Translations under genes and position numbers: made by a program
Origin: a virus
Strand: one strand, 5' to 3'
DNA length: 64,000 nt
Virus record (IMG/VR): IMGVR_UViG_3300023210_003077
Location: 90,020 to 154,019 of that record
Notes under the pieces: generated by a model
Database searches by the model: none
What the model was told of the DNA's origin: nothing
The model's input: only the letters and a program-made list of their open reading frames with translations
In this document: in pieces, positions 41,639 through 50,377 of the stretch
How the letters are laid out: each line of letters begins with the position of its first letter
Position numbering within the stretch: the first letter of the stretch is position 1

Positions 41639-43882
41639 ATGTCAAATTGGTCACTCTTCGTAAAAAACCCTGTATCAGATGCAGAGAAATCTATAACCGG
41701 AACAATAGATAATAAAAACCAATTCAATAAATTAACAGTATTTGGTACCGTAAATGGATTTCCCAAACCATTCACAACAAATAGTAGTGTTACGATTGAT
41801 GGTAAATCAGCACAAGAAATAGTTGATATTGGTGAATTTACCATAGAGGGAACCCAAGAAGCAATTACTCCTTTCACGGGTGATGGTCCAGGATCCCTTA
41901 AATACGCAATTGATATACTATTAAGTGAAATGGCTGGAATCATAGATGATATCTATGGCACTACTATTGGACCAAGATTGGTTTGGGAGCCAGCACCAGA
42001 GGAACCAAAACAAGAAGAAGAAGAACCACAAACTGGTACACAGAGCACACCACAGAGCGATCCAGAACCATCAAATAAACAAACATCAGCGATAGTAGAT
42101 CCAAAGTCTATAAATACAAAAATAACATTAAGTGTTAAAAGTGGACCAGGTGTTATAATTGGTATTACCGAAAAAGAAGTTGTCAATGGAGAAATAGACT
42201 TTTCTGGGTTACAATTCGATAAACCAGGTGATTATATTATAGCAGTAACACCAACATCACCAGATCTTGATAGCACAGAATTTTCAATAACAGTATTACC
42301 GGAGGATGAACTTATAGAACAGGATGATAGTGGCCCAGATGAAGTAAAAGTAGAAGGAGATAGACCAATAATTGCACAGATACGTAAACCAGAAGTAATA
42401 TTACCACCAATTCAATATAAGGTCACCGAGGACGCACAACAGAATACGGACTCACAGGGACAAGGTTATATGCCGTTTTTATGGTATAATGCACTACAAA
42501 TACCTGAAAAGGATATTAAGTCACTTGAACTTTATCACGAAGGAATATCACCAACGGTGATTGTAACATTCAAAGATACGCTCGGTATTATGAAAGCTGA
42601 AGGTGCTCCACTTGATGATACTAAGTTTGAAATATTTCTTAATTCTGGATCTGAAAATTTAAAATCAATACACCTAAAATTTAAGATTAAAACCTTTCAA
42701 AGAAAGAGGAAAAATTATACAATATCTGGATCTATTGACTTACCCAAATTTTATGAAATAGCTTATAAATCATATACCGGAACATCATTTGATACATTTG
42801 ATATGATATCAAAAGAATTAAAACTAGGATTTAATTCAAATATAAATAACACAAAAGATTCGATGAAATGGACAAATACAGGTATGTTGTTTAAAGATTT
42901 TGTTTCCAATATTATAAAACACTCATATATATCAGATGACTCTTTTGTATTAGGTTATATTGATCATTATTGGTGTTTTAACTATGTTGATATAGAAAAA
43001 GAATGGAATAGAGATATATCATCAGATGTTGGTGTTGATTCATCAGGTTTATCTACACAAACAGTGGGTAAAAGTGATGAGAGTAAAATAATACCCCTCG
43101 CTTTATCTAACGAGCAGAGTAATCAAAGTAACAACTTATATTTTTCATCATACAAAATAAGTAATAATTCAACAAGCCAATCACTTAAAAAGGGACAATT
43201 TACTATTACCAAATACTATGATAGTAATAAAAAAATTATGCAGATATTCAAAATTGACTCTTTAACTACAAAAAAGGATGATGTTGTCTCATTAAAGGGA
43301 GCACCTGGTGATGAAAAATCATTTAAAGAAAATTATAGAACTAATTTTTTAGGCAGAGTTGATATGGATAATGTTCATGAAAATTATCTCTATTCAGAAA
43401 CACAAAATAGAATTAACTTAGATAACATGGTTAAAATAACAGCCGAGTTACAATTACCACAACCTAATTTTAACATATATAAATATCAAAAAATACAAGT
43501 CAACTTTACAAATACTAAAAGAACACCACAAACAGAAACAACAGAATCATATCTTGATGAGCGGATGAGCGGTGAGTGGTTAATAATAGACATTAGATAT
43601 TCTTGGAGATCTGGTAAATTAACACAAAAAGTTAAAATAGCTAGAAAAGAATTAGGTAAATTAAACAAGGAATTAGACATACCAACAAAAGCAAAAGAGG
43701 GTGTTGATAATGCAGAAACAAATGATAATCCTGTTGAGGAACCTAAACCAAATGAGGTCTATAATATTGGTGAATCATATAGACTTAGTGATGGTAATGG
43801 TAAAATATACGAACTTATAGTTTCATCATTATCAGATGATGGTAAAGAAGTAGTAGGTGAATTAATTGACGTTTCTGATTAA
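41639..43882 (+). CDS. Baseplate hub protein, gp27-like (with Ig-like insert)
   Basis: A 747-residue protein. It has an N-terminal domain (1-115), a Pro/Glu/Gln-rich linker (~117-155), an Ig-like or cadherin-like beta domain (~160-225), and a core starting ~260 (PEVILPPIQYKVTEDAQQ). The core contains LKLGFNSNINNTKDSMKWTN and DDSFVLGYIDHYWCFNYVDIEKEW, of the kind seen in hub proteins of the gp27/gpD family. Its C-terminal GEWLIIDIRYSWRSGKLTQKVKIAR fits the beta-barrel that binds the tube. It is the first gene of the hub operon. The role is inferred from pattern and position. Confidence 0.6.
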   Translation: MSNWSLFVKNPVSDAEKSITGTIDNKNQFNKLTVFGTVNGFPKPFTTNSSVTIDGKSAQEIVDIGEFTIEGTQEAITPFTGDGPGSLKYAIDILLSEMAGIIDDIYGTTIGPRLVWEPAPEEPKQEEEEPQTGTQSTPQSDPEPSNKQTSAIVDPKSINTKITLSVKSGPGVIIGITEKEVVNGEIDFSGLQFDKPGDYIIAVTPTSPDLDSTEFSITVLPEDELIEQDDSGPDEVKVEGDRPIIAQIRKPEVILPPIQYKVTEDAQQNTDSQGQGYMPFLWYNALQIPEKDIKSLELYHEGISPTVIVTFKDTLGIMKAEGAPLDDTKFEIFLNSGSENLKSIHLKFKIKTFQRKRKNYTISGSIDLPKFYEIAYKSYTGTSFDTFDMISKELKLGFNSNINNTKDSMKWTNTGMLFKDFVSNIIKHSYISDDSFVLGYIDHYWCFNYVDIEKEWNRDISSDVGVDSSGLSTQTVGKSDESKIIPLALSNEQSNQSNNLYFSSYKISNNSTSQSLKKGQFTITKYYDSNKKIMQIFKIDSLTTKKDDVVSLKGAPGDEKSFKENYRTNFLGRVDMDNVHENYLYSETQNRINLDNMVKITAELQLPQPNFNIYKYQKIQVNFTNTKRTPQTETTESYLDERMSGEWLIIDIRYSWRSGKLTQKVKIARKELGKLNKELDIPTKAKEGVDNAETNDNPVEEPKPNEVYNIGESYRLSDGNGKIYELIVSSLSDDGKEVVGELIDVSD

Positions 43883-43920
43883 TTTTATAGCGGGGGTTAA
43901 GATAATTATAAATATACAAT

Positions 43921-46281
43921 ATGGGAATAGTTAAAGAGGTTAGAATTACAGGTGATATAATGGTCCGTGTGGTTGAGAATTTTAAAAATAACGGTAAACT
44001 TAAAAGCAGAATCGTTTATGGATTAACTCGATACGTTAATGATTATGATACCGGTCCTATTCTAGGTGAAGGGGATTATAAAGGTAATAGGTATAAAGAT
44101 ATGAGTTCCGATGAAATCATAGCTGATTGGTTGCATGTGAATTCGGCCTCGGGTAAAATACCCAAAGGCTCTGAAATAATACAGGACCCCTGGTCAGTAA
44201 ATATAGCTAGAAAAAGAAACTTCGGATCCGATTATTATCATTTAAATAATGGAACAAGGGTAGATATTAGATGGACATCACCAGACTTCGGCGCATCTTC
44301 TAGTCAGGTCGATGAAAATGGAGATACTACATACTTTGGGCGCACTGTTGGTCCATATACTATGTTGGGTGGTGAACAATGGAGTGATGATGAAGGTAAT
44401 GAATTAGCATTACCTGATGGTGTATCACCCACACAATCCTATTATAGTGATGGTAGTATTGGAGATGGTAATGGTTTGATAATTTATCAAAGTATCAAAT
44501 CTAGAATAATTAAGTCGGTAACCATACGGACTCCTAGTGACCCTTCTTTTGATCCACAATGGAAGACCGAAGAATCTGTTCTTTATATAACAGAGGATAA
44601 TTTATTAGAATTATCTACTAAGGTTGGATATGAAACGACTTATGACGATACTGGGAAATCTACCACAACAAAATTAGAGAAGCAAGAAAAGAAATATACT
44701 GGTAATGTTGATGATGTTGATATCATAAATGATATACTATCTGCTTGGAATAAAAAAGTACCTAATTATAATGTTGGTCAATGTGAGTTGATAGATCCAC
44801 AGGAAACATCACTCGGTAGGTGGCCAGCGAAGGATGGGAACACTAATAAAATATTTGGTAATGGTGTGGCTTGTAACATATATAACCCCGAAGGTGGTGG
44901 TAGATTGGGGGCGGCTAATTCAACACCTGCTAAAAGTGAAAAAGGTTTATATTATTCAGGAGAATTAGTAGAGTATAAAAGCCCCATAAAATTACTACCA
45001 GAAGAAGAAGTAGAAGAGCCCGCGCCTGTAATTACGGGTTCACAAAGCGGTGATGTAGAATCAAAAAAAAATATAATAACATTCAATGTTGAAATTGAGG
45101 GAGTGTTTCTTCCTTTATCAAGTGGAAGTGCAAGCGGCGGAACAACTAGTAACGATTCTCTCAAATCATATGAAGATTCTTTATCAATAATAGTAGATTC
45201 AAAAATTGGTAAATTAACACTAATCGAACCCGGTGGGTTTGTTTTCCAGGATGATTTTGAACAACTTGGTGAATTGGACGATGAGTACCGAGAAACTGCA
45301 TTCTTAGGTCAAGAGGAGGCAGAAGCAGAAGCAGCTGAGGAGCGGGATGAGGCGCGGGAACAGAATGGATCCAATGATCCAGACGCTGATCCAGCTACTG
45401 GTGAACCTCCTACACCAGCATCACCTAGTAACAACCAAACGAAACGACAGGCGATTTATATTTTGATGGAATTGTTAATCAAGGAGGGCGGGTTTACAAA
45501 AGACCAAGCAGCTGGTATCTGTGGTAATATCGATGCAGAATCAAGTTTTAAATTTTGGAATATTGAAAATCAAGCAAATTACATAGTACCCGGTGGGATG
45601 GGTGCAAAACGGTGGTCAAAAGAGAACGCAAAACAAGGATCAGTAAAACATTATACGTGTAAGAAAGGTAAATGTCAAGTATTCTCTGGTCTCGGCTTAG
45701 CTCAATGGACATATTCAAGGAGATATAACATGGAGAAATTTTGTGGTGAGTATCTAACTAACAAAGGAGTTAAGACTTCAGCTTTGAAGAATGGATTCCT
45801 TGATACAGATCCAAGACCACATGGAGGCGGAACTGTTAAGATTGGAAGAGATACTTTAAATAAACTCGAAGTATATTTGAAATCAGTGCCTTATTTATTT
45901 GAGGCACAATGTGCCTTTTTAATATCTGAATTGACTCAGAGCTCCGGTAAAGGAGGTAGAATTCAAAAAATGTTCGCTGGTATTCCATCTGGTAATTCAG
46001 CTAAGTTGATAAAGAATGGTACTTTTATCAACCAAAAGGGTGGTAAGCCAACACAAACAATAGGTGCTTATTGTGAAGCAATTTTATGTGACTTTGAGGT
46101 TCCTGGTTCAGTCGGCCGACCACTAAAGAAGCCTGATGCAATCTATAAAAACGGAGTATCCAATAGGGACTATTACAAACATCACGCTGGTGAAAGAATA
46201 AAGAAGTGTGAAGCTGCTTTAGCTACTTATAATGATGTTAGAGCCGAAAAAAATGGTACTGGTAAATACGCCCCTGCTTAA
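43921..46281 (+). CDS. Hub-associated tail lysozyme (muramidase) on a shared scaffold
   Basis: A 786-residue protein. The N-terminal ~480 residues are related to the minus-strand gene 50378-52495, e.g. RNFGSDYYHLNNGTRVDIRW here, and FVFQDDFEQLGELDDEY near 440. A linker rich in Glu/Ala/Pro follows (EEAEAEAAEERDEAREQ). The C-terminal ~280 residues are a tail-lysozyme-like domain: GGFTKDQAAGICGNIDAESSF with the catalytic-like Glu in ESSF, then GLGLAQWTYSRR. It probably cuts peptidoglycan locally during infection. No signal peptide, as expected for a virion enzyme. Confidence 0.7.
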   Translation: MGIVKEVRITGDIMVRVVENFKNNGKLKSRIVYGLTRYVNDYDTGPILGEGDYKGNRYKDMSSDEIIADWLHVNSASGKIPKGSEIIQDPWSVNIARKRNFGSDYYHLNNGTRVDIRWTSPDFGASSSQVDENGDTTYFGRTVGPYTMLGGEQWSDDEGNELALPDGVSPTQSYYSDGSIGDGNGLIIYQSIKSRIIKSVTIRTPSDPSFDPQWKTEESVLYITEDNLLELSTKVGYETTYDDTGKSTTTKLEKQEKKYTGNVDDVDIINDILSAWNKKVPNYNVGQCELIDPQETSLGRWPAKDGNTNKIFGNGVACNIYNPEGGGRLGAANSTPAKSEKGLYYSGELVEYKSPIKLLPEEEVEEPAPVITGSQSGDVESKKNIITFNVEIEGVFLPLSSGSASGGTTSNDSLKSYEDSLSIIVDSKIGKLTLIEPGGFVFQDDFEQLGELDDEYRETAFLGQEEAEAEAAEERDEAREQNGSNDPDADPATGEPPTPASPSNNQTKRQAIYILMELLIKEGGFTKDQAAGICGNIDAESSFKFWNIENQANYIVPGGMGAKRWSKENAKQGSVKHYTCKKGKCQVFSGLGLAQWTYSRRYNMEKFCGEYLTNKGVKTSALKNGFLDTDPRPHGGGTVKIGRDTLNKLEVYLKSVPYLFEAQCAFLISELTQSSGKGGRIQKMFAGIPSGNSAKLIKNGTFINQKGGKPTQTIGAYCEAILCDFEVPGSVGRPLKKPDAIYKNGVSNRDYYKHHAGERIKKCEAALATYNDVRAEKNGTGKYAPA

Positions 46282-46322
46282 TCACCTTAATTTTCAACAA
46301 ACTTCTATTAGAGTAGGATATT

Positions 46323-46333
46323 TTTAATATATA
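46323..46333 (+). promoter_or_regulatory. TTTAATATATA promoter-type element
   Basis: Exact 11-mer 7 nt upstream of the next gene, in its orientation. Confidence 0.5.
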
Positions 46334-46340
46334 AATCATT

Positions 46341-48197
46341 ATGGGAGTATTCGACAAAATCACAGATTTAAAAGAGAAAATATCTAACTCAGCATCAAGT
46401 ATTATTGCTTTTGTGAGTAATCCTTGGCCACAAACATTAGTAAATCCCGATTTTTCAAAAACTTCTGGATTCTTACCACCAGTTTTGATACAACCATCAT
46501 TGTCTGTTTTTGGGAAGCAGCAAGAAGCTGTTAAAATTAAATATGGACAATATGAATATGAAGATTGGTTAGGTCAGAAAATAACACCAAATGGTTTAAT
46601 TGATTTAGATACTACGGATAGATTTAACGAAAGTAAAGATTTACCGAAATCAAGTGCAGATTTAGAAGATATCCCTTATTCCATGAGAGATCATTATATG
46701 ATATTTGATGATAATAAAACGGATTATTTTAAACACGGTTTACAAATAATTGATGGGTTAACACCAATTGAAAATTCAGAAGGTGCTTCTGATTTAAGAT
46801 TGAGTCAATTCAAAGCAACACCATTCGAAAATAATGATCCGGTTATGTATGGATTTGATTTAATAATTGATGGTATATCATCACCATTATTAAACGGATC
46901 TGTGATAGATTTTTTAAATCAATATAAGGGAATAAATGAAATGGCCGCTAGGATACCAGTATATGAGGATTTTAAGCAACAATTTTTGAAATTTTTCAAA
47001 ACAAAAGGAACATTAAGGATTGATCCAGAACAAACAACAATGAGTAATAGTGGTGTAAACTCAGCTAGTTTTGATAACTCGAAATCAATTTTTCAATTGG
47101 GTAAAAAAGCTTATATGGGTTATTATATACAAAAAATAACAGGTCTAAACTTCTTAGTAGAGAGTAATAAACCAGGAACATTAAAATATATTACTGATTA
47201 TAGAAAAGATGTCATAACATTAGACTTTTTGGAAGATGTTTCTTTGAGTGTTGGTACTTTAACACATCTTTATAAATTATTATATTGGTCTAAACCAAAT
47301 GGTAAGGGAATGATTCCTGAGAATCTATTGAGATTTAATTGTGATATAGTAGTTTCGGAATGTAGAAATTTTAACAGGGTTAGAAAAGCAGTAGAGACTG
47401 GTAATTTAGAAATAATAAAGGATAATGTATCTAGATATGTTTATTCTCTAAGAGAATGTCAATTCTTTTTTGACCAACTACCTCACCCAGCTCAGATAGA
47501 CATGGGTAGTATTGCTGCGCAAGGCACAACACCAGTAACATTTGATTATAAATACTCAGCCGTTAAATTTGAAAAGTTTGTACCAACCGGTGATGGTTTT
47601 GGTAGCTATGTTGGTTATGATAGTGGTGCTATTTGGAAAATTGGTAACCCAGGAGCAAGAGGAACACAATCAGTTGGAGACACATCAATACCAAATTTCT
47701 TCACAGTTGGTAAAAATAAGTTAAGAGAAAATGGTGTTGAATCACCATTTGTTTTAAAAAGTATAAATAAATTAGGAACAACAGAAATTATACTGGCTCC
47801 TGAAGTCCTAACCGCTGATGATCCACCGAGTGATGGGGAAAGTTTAGAAGGAGATAAGAAAGCATCTAAAGGAAAGGCTAAAGCTGCGGCAAAAAAAGCT
47901 AAGGATAGATTGGTATCATCTGCTAAAAAAGAATTACAAGGTGTTATAAACACAAAAGCACAATTATTAGCCAGAACATTAAATAAAGCAGCAATATCAT
48001 TACAGGGAGGTACGATACCACCACCCAAAAATATATATGAGCTTGGCCCAGGAGAACAAGGTTCATTATTGAATGCTGGTAGTAATGTGTCACAAAGATT
48101 TTTCTATGATGTAAGGGGTGATTTAGTTGGGTTTTTAGGAGACTCATTGGGTGGTGCAGTTGGTGGTGGATTCTCTAATGGCGGTCAAAGAAGATAA
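46341..48197 (+). CDS. Baseplate-tube junction protein (gp48/gp54-like, tentative)
   Basis: A 618-residue protein. The central region (YSLRECQFFFDQLPHPAQID, then VTFDYKYSAVKFEKF) has the look of tube-initiator/baseplate junction proteins (gp48/gp54). An Ala/Lys-rich coiled-coil part (KKASKGKAKAAAKKAKDRLV, ~510-535) and a Gly-rich end (GGAVGGGFSNGGQRR) follow. It lies between hub lysozyme and spike. A similar-size gene of this sort (53058-54878, minus) could be the partner. Family call is weak; no membrane segment. Confidence 0.45.
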   Translation: MGVFDKITDLKEKISNSASSIIAFVSNPWPQTLVNPDFSKTSGFLPPVLIQPSLSVFGKQQEAVKIKYGQYEYEDWLGQKITPNGLIDLDTTDRFNESKDLPKSSADLEDIPYSMRDHYMIFDDNKTDYFKHGLQIIDGLTPIENSEGASDLRLSQFKATPFENNDPVMYGFDLIIDGISSPLLNGSVIDFLNQYKGINEMAARIPVYEDFKQQFLKFFKTKGTLRIDPEQTTMSNSGVNSASFDNSKSIFQLGKKAYMGYYIQKITGLNFLVESNKPGTLKYITDYRKDVITLDFLEDVSLSVGTLTHLYKLLYWSKPNGKGMIPENLLRFNCDIVVSECRNFNRVRKAVETGNLEIIKDNVSRYVYSLRECQFFFDQLPHPAQIDMGSIAAQGTTPVTFDYKYSAVKFEKFVPTGDGFGSYVGYDSGAIWKIGNPGARGTQSVGDTSIPNFFTVGKNKLRENGVESPFVLKSINKLGTTEIILAPEVLTADDPPSDGESLEGDKKASKGKAKAAAKKAKDRLVSSAKKELQGVINTKAQLLARTLNKAAISLQGGTIPPPKNIYELGPGEQGSLLNAGSNVSQRFFYDVRGDLVGFLGDSLGGAVGGGFSNGGQRR

Positions 48198-48204
48198 GAA
48201 TATA

Positions 48205-49749
48205 ATGAATAAAGTAGAAGCTAACAAAACATATATAGGTGTTGTCGAAGACAATGCAGATCCTAAGAAACTCGGGAGAGTTAAAGTTAGGGTTATGGAT
48301 ATTTTTGATGAAATGAAGCTAGAGGATTTACCCTGGGCTACACCATGGAAAGATATAAATGGTAATGAATTTAATGTACCAGAAAAGGGTAAAGTTTTAA
48401 TTGTTGTTTTTGACCAAGGTGATGAATATAAACCAGAATTCATATTCTCAGATCACTACAATGTAAATTTAGAAAAGAAGTTAGAATCTTTAGATGGTGA
48501 TAATTATAAATCGATGAAGTCTTTGATTTTTGATCACAAAACACAAATTTATGTTAATGATGATGAAGGACTTAAAATAGACTATAAGTATAATAATATT
48601 AATATAACAGAAGATACAATTGATTTAAATCTTAAAGATAATAATAGAGATGTTAATATTGGGGATGCTGGTGCTTCACAACAAGCTATATTAGGTAATC
48701 ATTGGATGGATTGGTTTGATGAGTTTGTGGATAACCTATTGGGTAGCAAAGCCGGTCCTTATTTAGGAAACTTGGGAGCTCCGGTTGTACCAAATCCAGA
48801 AATGATATCAGTTCTATTAAAATATAAATCTTTGAGAGATCCGGTCTTTCTATCACATCACGTTAATATAGTAGATAATAATAAAGTAACTGCTGTTAGA
48901 TGCCACTCTTTCCCTGAAAGACAAGATGATCCACAAGTAGGGGATGCTTGGGATTCAACAAAGGGTCCAGAAGAAGTAGGAGGAATTGAAAATGATATGA
49001 CAGCTAAAACTGATGAAGATTTCAAACCTCTAGATGGTCCTAAGCAAGAATATGATGAAGATTATGTTGCACCAGCAACGGATGGAGAACCGGACGATGT
49101 ACCAGCAGAAAACACAAATCCACCAATAGATCTGACATCAACAGAATCTAATGAGGAAGTAAATAAGTGGGTAAGGTTTATGCAATCAAAGGGTTATGTG
49201 GTTTATGACCAAGTTGGTATGATGAATATAGTTGGTATTAGAACTAAAGATGATGGAACCGTTTCGAATAAATTTGATGATACTATTTATGTTTTCTTTA
49301 AAAATGTGAATAACACATGGATATCGATGGAATATAATGTAACTACAACTCCAGGTTTTATACCGAAGACTAAGAAGTTACCGAAAAATGTTGCTGTGTT
49401 AGCACTTGGTCAATATATCGATCAATATAAGATAGGATTACACCAGGGTAAAAAAGATCATAAATGTCTAAAATACGCCAAGAGTATAGTACACAGAAAT
49501 GATAAAGATGGAGCATATAACTTCAAAGCTAGTACAGAAGAAGGATCATTTGGTATAAATATACACAGATCTAGTAAAGGTGGTAGTTCTAATAATGTTT
49601 ATAACTGGTCGAAAGGCTGTCAGGTATTTAAGAAATCTAGACAATTTAAACAGTTTATGAATAATTGTGAAAATCAAGTAAAAGTTACAAATAAAGATAC
49701 CTTTACATACACACTTATCAGAAAAAGTGATTTCGATAAATTTATATAA
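48205..49749 (+). CDS. Baseplate spike, gp5-like OB domain with L,D-transpeptidase-like C-terminus
   Basis: The start at ATG 48205 is preferred (7 nt after the upstream stop; earlier in-frame starts overlap the previous gene); 514 residues. The N-terminal NKTYIGVVEDNADPKKLGRV, then VKVRVMDIF and LPWATPWKDINGNEFNVPEKG, match the OB-fold of T4 gp5. A Pro/Asp-rich linker (~280-310) leads to a C-terminal ~180-residue domain ending FGINIHRSSKG and WSKGCQVF, the YkuD-like pattern, closely similar to the stand-alone enzyme 21256-21987. T4 gp5 carries a lysozyme domain here; this phage has replaced it with another wall-acting fold. Confidence 0.65.
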   Translation: MNKVEANKTYIGVVEDNADPKKLGRVKVRVMDIFDEMKLEDLPWATPWKDINGNEFNVPEKGKVLIVVFDQGDEYKPEFIFSDHYNVNLEKKLESLDGDNYKSMKSLIFDHKTQIYVNDDEGLKIDYKYNNINITEDTIDLNLKDNNRDVNIGDAGASQQAILGNHWMDWFDEFVDNLLGSKAGPYLGNLGAPVVPNPEMISVLLKYKSLRDPVFLSHHVNIVDNNKVTAVRCHSFPERQDDPQVGDAWDSTKGPEEVGGIENDMTAKTDEDFKPLDGPKQEYDEDYVAPATDGEPDDVPAENTNPPIDLTSTESNEEVNKWVRFMQSKGYVVYDQVGMMNIVGIRTKDDGTVSNKFDDTIYVFFKNVNNTWISMEYNVTTTPGFIPKTKKLPKNVAVLALGQYIDQYKIGLHQGKKDHKCLKYAKSIVHRNDKDGAYNFKASTEEGSFGINIHRSSKGGSSNNVYNWSKGCQVFKKSRQFKQFMNNCENQVKVTNKDTFTYTLIRKSDFDKFI

Positions 49750-49787
49750 TTGAAAATTAATATATAATTAAAAATATACTAATTAAA

Positions 49788-50042
49788 ATGGTAAATCCTT
49801 CATATCTAATAAACATATCTTATAGTCCATCTCATCTTAGTGGACAACAACTCGTAAATGTTGGTGGTGTAACATCATCAGTAAACACATATGGACCTGC
49901 TTGTTTCGTTGCTGGTATGCCGGAAGTTAATTTATCCGCTACTGGATCAACATATGAATTAGCTTTAGATAATTTATTAATACTTGTGGATGCAGCTCCT
50001 AACCCAGTAAATGGACCTTTAAGTTCTATCAGAACTTGGTAA
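49788..50042 (+). CDS. Small tandem-duplicated protein, copy 1 (HicB-like pattern)
   Basis: An 84-residue protein (MVNPSYLINISYSPSHL) and its neighbour are ~60% alike. The stretch MPEVNLSATGSTYELALDNLLILVDAAP resembles the HicB-type PEhxGxGxTxEEALxN pattern of antitoxin-like domains, but no toxin partner is present, so that is weak evidence. It lies between the spike and the C39-type hub gene, so a small baseplate or fibre role is equally possible. An AT-rich promoter-like region precedes it. Confidence 0.55.
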   Translation: MVNPSYLINISYSPSHLSGQQLVNVGGVTSSVNTYGPACFVAGMPEVNLSATGSTYELALDNLLILVDAAPNPVNGPLSSIRTW

Positions 50043-50063
50043 AAATAATTAAAAATACTTAAA

Positions 50064-50282
50064 ATGGTAAATCCTACATATCTAATAAACATACATTATC
50101 AACCATCCGGACTTGCTACTTCAGGAAGAAACGATCCCGGATTATTCATTGCTATTATGCCGGAAGTTAATTTATCCGCTACCGGAACAACATATGAATT
50201 AGCTTTATCTAATTTATTAGTACTTGTAGATGCAGCTCCTAACTCAGGAAATACACCTTTAAGTTCTATCAGAACTTGGTAA
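50064..50282 (+). CDS. Small tandem-duplicated protein, copy 2
   Basis: A 72-residue paralogue of the previous gene. The two share MVNPxYLINI at the start, MPEVNLSATGxTYELAL in the middle, and PLSSIRTW at the end; copy 2 lacks ~12 residues after residue 15. The DNA of the two copies is also nearly identical in these parts, so the duplication is recent. It begins 21 nt after copy 1. Function unknown. Confidence 0.55.
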   Translation: MVNPTYLINIHYQPSGLATSGRNDPGLFIAIMPEVNLSATGTTYELALSNLLVLVDAAPNSGNTPLSSIRTW

Positions 50283-50377
50283 TTATATTGATAGTATTCT
50301 TGTTCTTAAATAACCACTCGATTAGTTTGATAAACTATCATAGAACTCGTTATCTCCGTAATAACTAATGTGAGATT

